Assembly: GCA_035627835.1 (NCBI GenBank)
Contig: DASPKX010000063.1
Location: 1 to 35,545, forward strand
Direction: 5' to 3'
From: DASPKX01 sp035627835
Lineage (GTDB): Bacteria; Verrucomicrobiota; Verrucomicrobiia; Limisphaerales; SXQI01
Length of the DNA: 35,545 nucleotides
The notes beneath the pieces were generated by a model, which worked only from the letters and a program-made list of their open reading frames with translations, was not told the origin of the DNA and ran no database searches. The position numbers and the translations under genes were made by a program. Below are positions 7,886-17,500 of this stretch, piece after piece (the stretch's first letter is position 1; each line of letters starts with the position of its first letter).

Positions 7886-9060
7886 TCCAAGTGGTAATCT
7901 TGCGTCGCTTTTTTGCGCGCGAGCTTTTCACCCTTCTTGCCCAACGGCGCAAAAGCGAGCGCCACCAGGATTAACGCAGGCAACGTCTTCCAATTTTGAG
8001 CCTTCAGCCAATCCGGCTGCCCTGCTGAAGCCCTCATCGACATAGCGGTCCCCATGGAGACTGCAGGGGCAGAGCCAGCAGCCACTGGAATCGACCCAAC
8101 TGGGAAGGTGGCAATCTCAGGTTCTTTAGTGGTGGGGCGCTTCTCCGCCTTCGGCTTCACGCCCGCCGGCTTCTCACAATCGTTTAGCCACTCAGCGTGC
8201 GGTTTCGGCACAATGTGGGCTCCACGGCGAGCCGCATGCACCTGAGTAATCTCAGCCCCGAAGAACAAAATTTGCGACGAGTAATAAACCCACAGCAGGA
8301 CCAACACCAGTGACCCAGCCATCCCAAACGAAGAGGTCGCGCTCGATTTCCCGAGATATAATCCCAAGCCGAACTTTCCAACGGTGAAGAGCAAGGCAGT
8401 TACAGCAGCCCCGAACCACACTTCCTTCCAGGGGATTTTCACGTCCGGCAGCAGCTTGAACATCATCGCAAACAGCACGGTGACTACGCCAAACGAAACG
8501 GCCAATGTTACGATGTGCCAAATCGCATCCATGCCCGGAAGGTAATGCCCCATGTATGTGCTCATGGCGGTCACCGCCGCAGAGAGCACTAAGGAAACGA
8601 GCAACAGGAATCCAATCACCAGGATCATGGTGAACGACATGATGCGCGTCTTGATAAATCCTTTAACACCCAGACCAGGTTTTTGCTTCACCTCCCAGAT
8701 TTGATTGAGCGCCGCTTGCAGTTGGGCAAACGCCCCTGTGGCGCCAATTACGAGGGTGACACCAGCAATGATGGTCGAGATCAGACCTTTCTTCTCCTCG
8801 CCCGAGTTCACCATCATTTCCTGCATGGCCTCGGCTCCTTCTTTCCCCATGAGACCCTCCATTTGCCCGAAGATGGCCTGCCTCGTGTCATTCGCATCGA
8901 ACCACAAGCTGGCAATCCCAATCACGAGCAGCAGCAACGGTGACAGCGAGAAAATGGTGTAATACGACAAGGCCGCTCCAAGCCGAGGCGCGTTGTCCGC
9001 CATGAAGTCCGTCCCCGCTTCCTTTATGATGCTGAACATTTCCTTTGGATTAAGCTTCAT
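7882..9060 (-). CDS. YihY/virulence factor BrkB family membrane protein with C-terminal extension
   Basis: The 392-residue inner-membrane protein shows the YihY/BrkB pattern. APRLGAALSYYTIFSLSPLLLLVIG marks helix 1, with IWEVKQKPGLGVKGFIKTR before helix 3. Several more helices follow, ending with SLVLVLLWVYYSSQILFFGAEITQ. The family is around 280-300 residues; its function is unsettled (earlier called RNase BN, now thought a transporter-like protein). Here about 100 residues follow the core: a Pro/Ala/Lys-rich stretch, then another hydrophobic segment (TLPALILVALAFAPLG) and a basic tail. GAGGAG lies seven bases before the ATG. It converges on the FkbM gene and overlaps it by four bases. Confidence 0.88.
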   Translation of the reverse strand: MKLNPKEMFSIIKEAGTDFMADNAPRLGAALSYYTIFSLSPLLLLVIGIASLWFDANDTRQAIFGQMEGLMGKEGAEAMQEMMVNSGEEKKGLISTIIAGVTLVIGATGAFAQLQAALNQIWEVKQKPGLGVKGFIKTRIMSFTMILVIGFLLLVSLVLSAAVTAMSTYMGHYLPGMDAIWHIVTLAVSFGVVTVLFAMMFKLLPDVKIPWKEVWFGAAVTALLFTVGKFGLGLYLGKSSATSSFGMAGSLVLVLLWVYYSSQILFFGAEITQVHAARRGAHIVPKPHAEWLNDCEKPAGVKPKAEKRPTTKEPEIATFPVGSIPVAAGSAPAVSMGTAMSMRASAGQPDWLKAQNWKTLPALILVALAFAPLGKKGEKLARKKATQDYHLD

Positions 9061-9223
9061 GGCAGTTCTCCTCGCTTGAAATCTAAGTCACTAACCCGCC
9101 TGTGGCGCGGCAAGCGCGCCCGAATCTCGCCACGGTGTCGCCCTGACTTCCACAAGCGAAATCGCCCGTGCCACCCCTCTCCTGTTTGCGCCAACTCCAA
9201 GCACACCCTACACTGCGCCGGGC

Positions 9224-10306
9224 ATGGATGATGGGTTGGCTAAGTTTAAGGGAAGCTTTCCACGAACGACTGCGGCGTTGCGGCGCACCCTCGACCAGGG
9301 ATTAAACACGGGAGGCCAGATCTACATCTCCACGCATGGGCACCCTCAAATGCACGCCTCCTTCGGGTTCGCCGCACCGGGTGTGCGCATGGCCAATGAG
9401 ATGGCAATTTCCTGGTTCTCGGCGGGCAAGCCCATCACTGCCATCGCGATCGGACGCCTGGTGGCTGAAGGTGCCGTGCGTCTGGACGATCCAGTCGCGC
9501 AGTCGATTCCCGAGTTCGCTCAGAATGGCAAAGAAACCATAACGCTCCGCCACCTGCTGACCCACACTGGTGGTTTCCGCAGCGCTGATAATCATCCGGA
9601 GCATCTCTCCTGGGACGAGATCATCGCCCACATCTGCGCGGCGCCGCTGGAGCGCAATTGGATTCCCGGTGAGAAGGCCGGTTACTCCACGCGCGCATCA
9701 TGGTTCATCCTCGCGCAAATTGTGCAGCAGCATCGCCAATGCAACTTCGAAGCCTGCATTCGCCGTGAGGTTCTAGAGCCGATTGGCATGCGCAACAGCA
9801 GCTTTGTCGCGCGTCCGCAGGTTCCGTTCGCCCCGGTCTATACCAGCGCGAACGGCGCTCTAACCCCTGCCCTGCAGGAGACGAGTTACCCACGCCCAGG
9901 AAGCAGCGCTCGCGGGCCGATCAACGAATTGGGCAGGTTCTACGAGAGCTTATGTGGTTTTGTGCAACCTTCACCGCTGGAGGATCAAAGGTTGCTGCGC
10001 GAGTTCACCACGCGGCAGCGCATCGGCATGTACGATCAGACGTTCCTGCACATTATCGACATGGGGCTTGGGTTCATCATCAACTCCAATGAATACGGAG
10101 CTGAAACTGTGCCCTACGGCTATGGCAAGCATGCTAGCTCGGCCGCTTTCGGCCACAGCGGGAACCAGTGCTCCTGCGCCTTTGCGGACCCGTCGCACGG
10201 CCTTGTCGTCGCATGGTGCCTCAACCAGCAACCCGGTGAGCGCCTGCATCAGAAGCGCGTTCGGGATCTAAATTCAGCTATCTACGAGGATCTCGGGCTT
10301 GGTTGA
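9224..10306 (+). CDS. Class C beta-lactamase-like serine hydrolase
   Basis: The 360-residue protein has the serine beta-lactamase/DD-peptidase signatures. The nucleophile motif SAGK is at 66-69 (WFSAGKPIT). LRHLLTHTGGF is at about 109-118, a YST near 154-156 stands in place of Y-x-N, and HSG at 311-313 stands in place of KTG. The HSG form is typical of esterase-like or EstB/FmtA-like members rather than true beta-lactamases. No signal peptide or membrane segment is seen, so it may be cytoplasmic. Possible substrates are esters, D-amino peptides or peptidoglycan fragments. It is preceded by a 163-base divergent spacer and converges on the YebC gene with a six-base gap. No clear binding site precedes the ATG. 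Confidence 0.85.
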   Translation: MDDGLAKFKGSFPRTTAALRRTLDQGLNTGGQIYISTHGHPQMHASFGFAAPGVRMANEMAISWFSAGKPITAIAIGRLVAEGAVRLDDPVAQSIPEFAQNGKETITLRHLLTHTGGFRSADNHPEHLSWDEIIAHICAAPLERNWIPGEKAGYSTRASWFILAQIVQQHRQCNFEACIRREVLEPIGMRNSSFVARPQVPFAPVYTSANGALTPALQETSYPRPGSSARGPINELGRFYESLCGFVQPSPLEDQRLLREFTTRQRIGMYDQTFLHIIDMGLGFIINSNEYGAETVPYGYGKHASSAAFGHSGNQCSCAFADPSHGLVVAWCLNQQPGERLHQKRVRDLNSAIYEDLGLG

Positions 10307-10312
10307 GTGCGC

Positions 10313-11035
10313 TTACTTGAAGGCAGCGTACACACGATGCACGTCGTCGTGATCATCGAGGGCTGTTAAAAACTCGATCACGTCTTTGCGGCCGGCTTCA
10401 TCCACTTCCGGGAAGGTCTTGGCGACGTAACGAATCTCCGAAGCGACAATGGTCCAGCCAGCGGCCTTCAGAGCTTTGGAGACATGGTCGAGGTCGCGGA
10501 TCTCGGTGATGAAGCGAGCGCCTTTGGCTGCGCCACCGGTCTCCTCGGCCTCCAGGGGCTCAACCTCCTGCGCCCCTGCCTCGATGGCGTCGCCTTCTGC
10601 ATCGCGGTTCGCATCCGTGTGAGTCGCCTCGACGACGCCAACGTGATTGAAGAAAAATCCAACGCTGCCCGGTTGGCCCAGTGCCCCAGCCTTAAACAGA
10701 TTCCGGATTTCTGGCGCTGTGCGGTTGCGGTTATCCGTCAGGCACTCAACCACCACCGGAACCTTATGCGGCGCGAAGCCCTCGTAAGTCACTAATTCAA
10801 ACGTGATCTTGTCGTCGGTTTGGCCAGATCCCTTTTTTATCGCCCGCTCGAGCGTGTCACGGGTCACGGAGGCTTTGCGCGCCTTTTCCAAGGCGGCGGC
10901 AAGCCGCGCGTTCAATTCAGGCTCAGGTCCGCCAAGCTTGGCGGCCACCATGATTTCACGAACGAGTTTGCTGACAACTTGACCGCGCTTCTGCGCATTC
11001 GCCTCGCGGCCGGCTTGTTTCCATTGTGCGCCCAT
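10313..11035 (-). CDS. YebC/TACO1-family protein
   Basis: I choose the ATG at 11035 (MGAQWKQAGREANAQKRGQ; 240 residues), because residues before it in the longer frame look non-coding and the family begins with MxGxxW or similar. Diagnostic segments are LVREIMVAAKLGGPEPELN, then DTLERAIKKGSG, YEGFAPHKVPVVVECLTDN followed by RNRT, and LGQPGSVGFFF. The C-terminal ferredoxin-like region ends DDVHRVYAAF. YebC proteins were called transcription regulators; newer work on relatives points to translation at proline-rich stretches, so the role is partly inferred. An acidic insert (GDAIEAGAQEVEPLEAEE) lies between domains 2 and 3. The gene appears to stand alone. Confidence 0.9.
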   Translation of the reverse strand: MGAQWKQAGREANAQKRGQVVSKLVREIMVAAKLGGPEPELNARLAAALEKARKASVTRDTLERAIKKGSGQTDDKITFELVTYEGFAPHKVPVVVECLTDNRNRTAPEIRNLFKAGALGQPGSVGFFFNHVGVVEATHTDANRDAEGDAIEAGAQEVEPLEAEETGGAAKGARFITEIRDLDHVSKALKAAGWTIVASEIRYVAKTFPEVDEAGRKDVIEFLTALDDHDDVHRVYAAFK

Positions 11036-11177
11036 AGTTTTCGGTGCGGCATCATGTGCAAAACCAGCCCCAGAGGGCAATCGTTTACTAGGGGCGCTCT
11101 TTCCTCTCGATTCGTTGAACGCGCCTGCGCTGGGCACACGCCGGATCACAGGTGTCCAGCAGGAAACCAGCTGGCGC

Positions 11178-12218
11178 TTATTTGGATTTGTAAGTTCGCG
11201 AGTGGCCGTTGGCGGGGATCTTTACCGTGTACGAACTGGCGTTTGGAGCAACGCTCACCTCAATGTGGTTCCCAGCGCATTGCTGCTCAAGGTTGGCGGT
11301 GTGCTCATCGCTCGTGTTAATCTCTTTGTCCTCCCGCAGGTTCTTGTGGATCTGGTAAATTGCCTGGACAGAGTCGGTTCCTTTTAAGGCCTGAAACGTC
11401 TTTGGCCCGCACCCTTTTCTTGTGCCGTTGCTCATCACCGCAACCGTGGGCCGCAGCGAGCGCACAAGCACATCGTTGTTGCTCGTGTCCATGCCATGAT
11501 GGGTGACCTGGTACAGGTCCACTTCACCAACCAGGTTCTCCGGGCAGACTAATTTCGACTCGATGTTCCAAGTCAGGTCACCCGCCACGAAAAATTGGAA
11601 ATCCCCATAAGTCACCAACAGCACAATGCTGTTGGCGTTGTCAGAGGTGTCTGGCTTGTCAGTGACAAGTTGATCACAAAACGCATTCGCTTTTGCAGCC
11701 TCGCGGCGATGCACCTGCTGCTTGGCCGCCAGGCACTCAATCTTGAGTTGCGGCGCGGCCGAGGCTTGCTTCAACGGAATCTGCTCACCCGGCTTAATCA
11801 CATTGCGCTTGCCAACCTTCATCTCACGATACGGCTTGATGGTGAGCAGGAAGGAACGATCATTCGGGTTATTATCAGGGTTTTGGTCCGGAATCCCGTT
11901 GTCCCAAACCTGTTGAATCGGCATCCCGGCGGCGACTTCAGCAGCGCCGCCGAAGTGATCGATATGAAAATGGGTGGTGACCAAGTGATCGATCTGCGTC
12001 ACGCCAGCGGTTTTCGCTGTTTTCAAAATGCGCCCTGGGTCACGCCCGCCAGGCATGCCCGTGTCGATCAAAATCGATTCCCCAGCCGGAGTGACAATTA
12101 ACGTCGCAGCTCCGCCTTCGACATCCGTCCAATAAATGCGCAAACCCTGCTCCGCCGCGGCGCTGGCGAACGCCAAAGTCGCGGCTGAAATCAGCCCCAG
12201 AAATGTGCTTTTCTTCAT
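11178..12218 (-). CDS. Exported metallo-beta-lactamase-fold hydrolase (ComEC-like domain)
   Basis: The 346-residue protein has a signal peptide (MKKSTFLGLISAATLAFASA, cleavage near residue 20-22) and then a metallo-beta-lactamase fold. The zinc motif is THFHIDHFGG (His83, His85, Asp87, His88). VAGDLTW and VTHHGMDTSNND supply later metal and active-site residues. This THHG pattern matches the ComEC C-terminal/exported MBL subgroup, many of which act on nucleotides or phosphodiesters; the substrate here is not known. It starts five bases after the stop of the symporter, so it is the last gene of the DUF485-symporter-hydrolase operon and probably works in the periplasm. Confidence 0.87.
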   Translation of the reverse strand: MKKSTFLGLISAATLAFASAAAEQGLRIYWTDVEGGAATLIVTPAGESILIDTGMPGGRDPGRILKTAKTAGVTQIDHLVTTHFHIDHFGGAAEVAAGMPIQQVWDNGIPDQNPDNNPNDRSFLLTIKPYREMKVGKRNVIKPGEQIPLKQASAAPQLKIECLAAKQQVHRREAAKANAFCDQLVTDKPDTSDNANSIVLLVTYGDFQFFVAGDLTWNIESKLVCPENLVGEVDLYQVTHHGMDTSNNDVLVRSLRPTVAVMSNGTRKGCGPKTFQALKGTDSVQAIYQIHKNLREDKEINTSDEHTANLEQQCAGNHIEVSVAPNASSYTVKIPANGHSRTYKSK

Positions 12219-12223
12219 AGTGC

Positions 12224-13981
12224 TTAATGCCCGTGTTGATGTTCCTGAATGTATTCCTGCTTCAAACCCAATTGCTCCGGCGCATGCAGCACCAGCATTT
12301 TCATCCGGATGTCCGCGGGAATTTCTTTCCGCGTCAGCTTCGACACCACAATCATCAGGGTGATGGCCAGAGGCACGGTCCAGATGGCTGGCTGCTCACA
12401 AAGAATCCGCAGCAGTGGATTCGCCTTCCAAAACTCCGCCAGGTCAATCCACTTCATGTCACTGAAGCTCGTTAAGGATATTCCCAGCAACGCCAGCAAG
12501 CCCCCCGTCAGCATTCCGGTCGCGGCGCCTTTCATCGTCATGCCCCGCCACCACGCGCTCATGAAGAGCAGCGGGAAATAGCTCGCAGCCGCAATGGCAA
12601 ATGCTTGCCCAACCATGAAATTAATCTCGAATTGCTCCACGCGCGTGCCGAGCACAATCGCCACCGCGCCTATGACCACCGCCGCCACTTTAAACGCGCG
12701 CATCCGCTGCTCTGCGGTGGATTTCGGGCGCAGCATCCGTCCATAGACATCGTGCGCCAACGCTCCGGTCATTGAGACTAACAGCCCGCTGAACGTGCTC
12801 ATAAACGCCGCGAAGGCGCCCGCGCAAGTCACCCCGCTCAAAATTGAGCCAAGTCCTGGCACCCGCTCGTTCAACAATCGAGGCAGTTCCAGCACGACTT
12901 TGTCGGTGCCCTTGGCTCCCGCAGCGAGATACAGCTCCGGCAACAGGTTGCGCCCCAACGCGCCAAACACCGGCGGGAATACGTAGAAAACACCAATCAG
13001 AATCATGACCCACATCGTCGTCTTCTTCGCGGCCACCCCGTCTGGGTTTGTGTAAAAGCGCACCAGAATGTGCGGGAGACCAGCGGTTCCGCAGACAATC
13101 GCCACAATCAGGGAGTAGGTGTATAGCAAGGAATACGGCTTCTGCTCCTCGGGGCTTAAGCCGGCGGCTGCTGCCGCTTTGGTCGTCAACCGGCCGAAAG
13201 GGGAAATCCAGGTCGCGTCATTCGGCGCCTTCTCCGGAAGCGGCTTGCGCCCCTCGATCGTTTGCACGGCGGCCTGCGGTGCGGTGGCGTTCAAGCTCAG
13301 TTGCTTCCCGTAATGCCCGTAAAAAGCCATCAGCACAAAGATAGGCACCGAGATGGCGAACATCTTGGCCCAATACTGAAACGCCTGCACGAGGGTGATT
13401 CCCTTCATGCCGCCCAGCGCCACGTTCACCGTAATCACCGCCCCCACCACCACAACACCAGCCCAATACGGCAGACCTGGAAAGATGTAAGCCAGCGTCG
13501 TCCCCGCACCCTTCATCTGCGGCATCGTGTAAAAGAAGCCGATGAACAATACGAAGCAGACAGCGATTTTTCGGAATAACGGTGAATCAAACCGTCCCTC
13601 CGCGAAGTCCGGGATCGTGTAAGCCCCAAAACGCCGCAGCGGACCCGCAATAAACAACAGCAGGAACAAATACCCGCACGCATAACACACGGGGTACCAG
13701 AGGGCGTCGTAACCGGAACTCATCACCATTCCCGCAATCCCCATGAAGGAGGCTGCCGAAAGGTACTCGCCAGAGATTGCCGAGGCGTTCCAACCAACCG
13801 ACACCGACCGGCCCGCCACGAAGAAGTCGCCAGCAGTCTTGCTCGTTTTAGCGGAGCGGAAACCCATCCATATCGTGACGATCACGGTTATGGCGGAGAA
13901 AGCCACGATCCAGTAATCCAGGCCCGCTCCCGCAGTTCCACCTGTGGTGGCAGCTGAGAACAGAGGAAATAAATCCATCAT
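12224..13981 (-). CDS. Sodium/solute symporter, acetate permease (ActP)-like
   Basis: The 585-residue inner-membrane protein has the SSS family pattern with about 13 helices. Visible segments are DFFVAGRSVSVGWNASAISG followed by EYLSAASFMG, then VTVNVALGGMKG, GTAGLPHILVRFYTNPDG and AGAFAAFMSTFSGLLVSMTG. These match the acetate/glycolate permease branch (ActP) rather than sugar or proline symporters. It takes up a small monocarboxylate with Na+. The upstream DUF485 partner overlaps its start (ATGA), the usual yjcH-actP arrangement. No acs gene is next to it; instead an exported metallo-hydrolase follows. The 65-residue loop around GHYGKQLSLNATAPQ occurs in this branch too. Confidence 0.9.
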   Translation of the reverse strand: MMDLFPLFSAATTGGTAGAGLDYWIVAFSAITVIVTIWMGFRSAKTSKTAGDFFVAGRSVSVGWNASAISGEYLSAASFMGIAGMVMSSGYDALWYPVCYACGYLFLLLFIAGPLRRFGAYTIPDFAEGRFDSPLFRKIAVCFVLFIGFFYTMPQMKGAGTTLAYIFPGLPYWAGVVVVGAVITVNVALGGMKGITLVQAFQYWAKMFAISVPIFVLMAFYGHYGKQLSLNATAPQAAVQTIEGRKPLPEKAPNDATWISPFGRLTTKAAAAAGLSPEEQKPYSLLYTYSLIVAIVCGTAGLPHILVRFYTNPDGVAAKKTTMWVMILIGVFYVFPPVFGALGRNLLPELYLAAGAKGTDKVVLELPRLLNERVPGLGSILSGVTCAGAFAAFMSTFSGLLVSMTGALAHDVYGRMLRPKSTAEQRMRAFKVAAVVIGAVAIVLGTRVEQFEINFMVGQAFAIAAASYFPLLFMSAWWRGMTMKGAATGMLTGGLLALLGISLTSFSDMKWIDLAEFWKANPLLRILCEQPAIWTVPLAITLMIVVSKLTRKEIPADIRMKMLVLHAPEQLGLKQEYIQEHQHGH

Positions 13982-14289
13982 TGTTGTTTCCCCCGGATGG
14001 AAGCCACTTCCTCACTCTCCAGCGCCATCGAGCGCTTGATGAAAATCCAGCTGATCACCCAAACGTATGGAAAAAACAGCACGCCCAGGACGAGCCAGGT
14101 CAAAGTGAACCCAAACAGCCGCTTCGCCATCACCTCGGGAAAAAAATAGTTCACCAATGGCAAGGCGAGCAGCGCCACGAGGAATGTCGCCGCGCACGAG
14201 ATGGAAAGTTTCAATTGCCTCGCCATGAGCCGATGGAGGAACGCCTCACTGTGCAAGGCGTCCGGCTCTGATGTTGGGGAACTCCGCAT
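13978..14289 (-). CDS. DUF485 (YjcH-like) small membrane protein
   Basis: The 103-residue protein has two membrane helices (about LSISCAATFLVALLALPLVNYFF and FTLTWLVLGVLFFPYVWVISWIF). They match the DUF485 family, whose members nearly always precede ActP symporters. Residues 1-25 are extra and polar. Its stop overlaps the symporter start by four bases, which implies translational coupling. It probably assists or regulates the symporter; the exact role is unknown. Confidence 0.85.
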   Translation of the reverse strand: MRSSPTSEPDALHSEAFLHRLMARQLKLSISCAATFLVALLALPLVNYFFPEVMAKRLFGFTLTWLVLGVLFFPYVWVISWIFIKRSMALESEEVASIRGKQQ

Positions 14290-14558
14290 GCGCTGCGTTG
14301 TAGCAGATGAAAGTCAGACGTCAGTAAGAAATATCCGCCAATTAGTTTGACAAATATACGATGCCGGTCACTCTCTTCCTCGACCGCTAAAGTTCTTCCC
14401 GTCCCCCGGGTTCTGTTGGCTCCGTTTTTAGCGTCTTGTGAGTTCGAAGGTGTCGGTGTGCTGTTTTGCGACGGCGGGCTGCGCTTTTTCTTTCAGGGCT
14501 ATGGGCTGACCGGCTTCAGAGGGCGTTTGAACGTGCGACAAAACCAAACCTAAAACCC
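14290..14558. other. Intergenic promoter region between divergent genes
   Basis: This 269-base spacer separates the leftward symporter operon from the rightward giant secreted protein. A TTGACA matching a -35 box lies at 14347-14352 on the plus strand, but no convincing -10 box follows at 16-18 bases. The stretch after it has no obvious gene. A frame from 14466 runs into the giant protein, but its start region lacks a signal peptide. Confidence 0.45.
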
Positions 14559-17500
14559 ATGAAACACTACCACGCCGGTTGGCGACACGCTTGTCGCTCC
14601 CAGCTCCTCGTGCTCTTGACCGCCTTTATGGCCCTCTTGAGCTTTGCAACTCCGAACCTCCTGGCAGCGCCCAAAGTCGCGCTCATGCCCAGTTACGCCC
14701 AAAGCCCGAGCTACGGCAACGCCGAACGCGGCGTTGCCATCCGCGTGTGGGGCCGTGTCTGGAATGTCAGCGGCAACTTCACCTATAGCCTCGATTTCGG
14801 TGAAGGCTCGCCTTTAACCGGCAGCGGCTCCGTCTCCAACCGCGAGATCGGCGCGGACCGAACCTACACCACAGCAGGCATCAAGACCGTCAAGTTGAGC
14901 GTGACCGAAGTGTCCACAGGCATCACTGTCACACGCGAAGCCAAGCTGAACGTCATTGCTCCGACAAGCATCACACACGATCAGCGGGTGAACATGGCGA
15001 TCGAAAAGGGGTTGCTCTACTTGTACCGCAATTCCTTTGGCGTGGACAATGGCAACAAAGATCTCGCAACGCGCTTGGGTTGGTACTCAACGGTGGGAAA
15101 TCTTTGGGGCACCGGCTCTCTTGGGGCAACGGTTCTCGCTTTTGAGGAAGCCGGCCATCTCCCAGGCAATGACTACGAGCAGGATATTTACGCCGAAACA
15201 GTTCAAAAAGGCCTGAACTATATCCTAAATAACGGATACGGCGGCTATCATAACATCTCCAATCAGAGCAGCGGCAATCCGGACTCTGACGGCGATGGCA
15301 AAGGGGTGATGCTCGTGCCGAACGACCATGGCACCTACGCGAACTCATTTGCAGGTTTGGCTTTGATCCTCGCCCTCAAAAATGAGCAGGAAGCGAAAAA
15401 CACCACTATTTCGGGCGGTCCTTTTAACGGCCAAACCTACTATCAAGTCATTCAGGACTTCGTTGACCTCCTCGCCTGGTGCCAGGGCGATCCAGAGCAT
15501 GGCCGCAGCGGCAGCTGGGTGTATAATGTGCTCGCCTCAAATAACGACGGCCGGTATGACGACTCGGCTCAGCAATGGCCGCATCTCGTCTTTCTCGCCG
15601 CAAACGAGCGCTGGAACATGCCCGTTCAGCAGTGGATCATCAACAACGGCGTTAATGGCTTCCGTGTCCTCCAACACCAAACCGTGGCCGACAGCCGTTA
15701 CGGCGGCGTTGGCTATGATCACGCAGCCTCATGGGTCAACCTTGCTAAGACTGGCGGCATGCTGGTTTCCTATTTCATGGGCAACAAAGGGGTTAATGAT
15801 CCCTGGGTCTCCCAAGGTCTCACGTATATCGGCAAGTATTGGCACGAGCGCACCTCCACCGGCACAGGTGAGAACAACATGGGCTTTGCTGGCGACTTCT
15901 ACGGAATGTATGGACTGAAGAAAGGCCTCCAGATCATGGGCGTGACACACGTGAGCACCCCGGCGATGGGCCAGCGGGATTGGTATCGCGACATGTCCGC
16001 ATGGCTGCTCGGCAACGCAACCCTTCTCGATGCAGACCGCCCAGTGGGCTCAACGACGCGAATCGCCCCTAACCATCGCGTCTCTAGCTGGGCATTCGGC
16101 CAACTTGGTGATGGCAGCTGGACAACTTCTGCCTGGCCAATCAGCGGCATTCCACAACTCGCCACGGCCCATTCAATCCTTATTCTGGCCAGGACGATCA
16201 CCGTCCCGCCTCCAGTGGCGCAGATCAAAGCGGTGCAGGAGCAAGCGGTTCTCCGTTCCTTCACCCTGGATGGCAGCGACTCCTACCACCTCGATCCAAC
16301 TCGCACGATCGTGTCATATAACTGGGATTTTAATGGCGATAATGTGACCGATGCCACAGGCCCAGTCGTGACAAATCCAGGTTACCCAACCATCGGCAAC
16401 AAGACCGTTAAGCTCACCGTCATCGATGACATTGGCCAGGAAGCCAGCGCCAGCGTCGTGGTGGTTGTGACCGACAAAGACGTTCCACCTGTCGCTGTGG
16501 CGATTCCAGTGGGGCAGCTCCCCGCGTATGGCGGCAAAGTTGGCCAGCCTATCCAACTCGACGGCACTGAATCCTACGACCCCGACGTCGCCGACGTGAT
16601 TATTAAATACGAGTGGGACACCAATGCTGACGGCGTCTTCGGTGATGCCACTGGCGCGACCCCAACCGTGACCTACAACAGCGCGTTCAACGGCAAGATC
16701 GCTCTCCGGGTGACGTCGCGCACACCTGTGGGCCTCGAGAAGACTTCGATCGGCGAAGCTAACCTTTATGCTTCCGCCGACGACCTGCTGGTAACATCCC
16801 TCTCCGCGAGCAACCTCGTCCCGGGATCCTCAGCAACAGTCACGGCTGTGGTCTCCAACGATCCAACCTCTTCCCAGGGCTTCAACGGCGTGGTCGTTCG
16901 TTTCTACAACGGCGATCCATTGACCACCGGCCAACAGGTCGGCGCAAGCTCGTCGGTCAATCTGCCAGTCGGCGGCTCGGCCACGGTCACCGCCAACCTC
17001 ACCGGTCTCAATGGCGCGGCTGAAGTTTGGGTGTTTGTGGATGCCACCAAGCAGATCCCCGAATATGACGAGTTGAACAACTTTGCGAAGGTCGGCGTGC
17101 TTAACGAGCCGCCCACGATCACTTGCGCGGCGAGCCAGACCGTCGAGGCGACGAGCGCCGACGGAGCCACAATCACCATCCCAGTCAGCTTCGCTGATTC
17201 CAACTCTGACGCGCTGACCGTCACGTGGACCCTCGATGGCCAACAAGCCGCAACCCGCACAGTTGCTGCCGGATCGACAACGGACAGCATCACAGTCACC
17301 CTCGGCAAAGGCTCCCATAACGTGAGCGTGAGCATCACCGACGGAAAATCGGACGCGGTCTCCTGCTCCCTCACAGTCTCCGTGGAAGACACAACCCCGC
17401 CATCGATCGCCTGCCCAGCGGCAGCCACCCTCGAGTACCCAGCTGCGGCAAACCCAGGAGTCACCGGCCTGCCAACGGTTGCGGACGCTGCTGGCACAGT

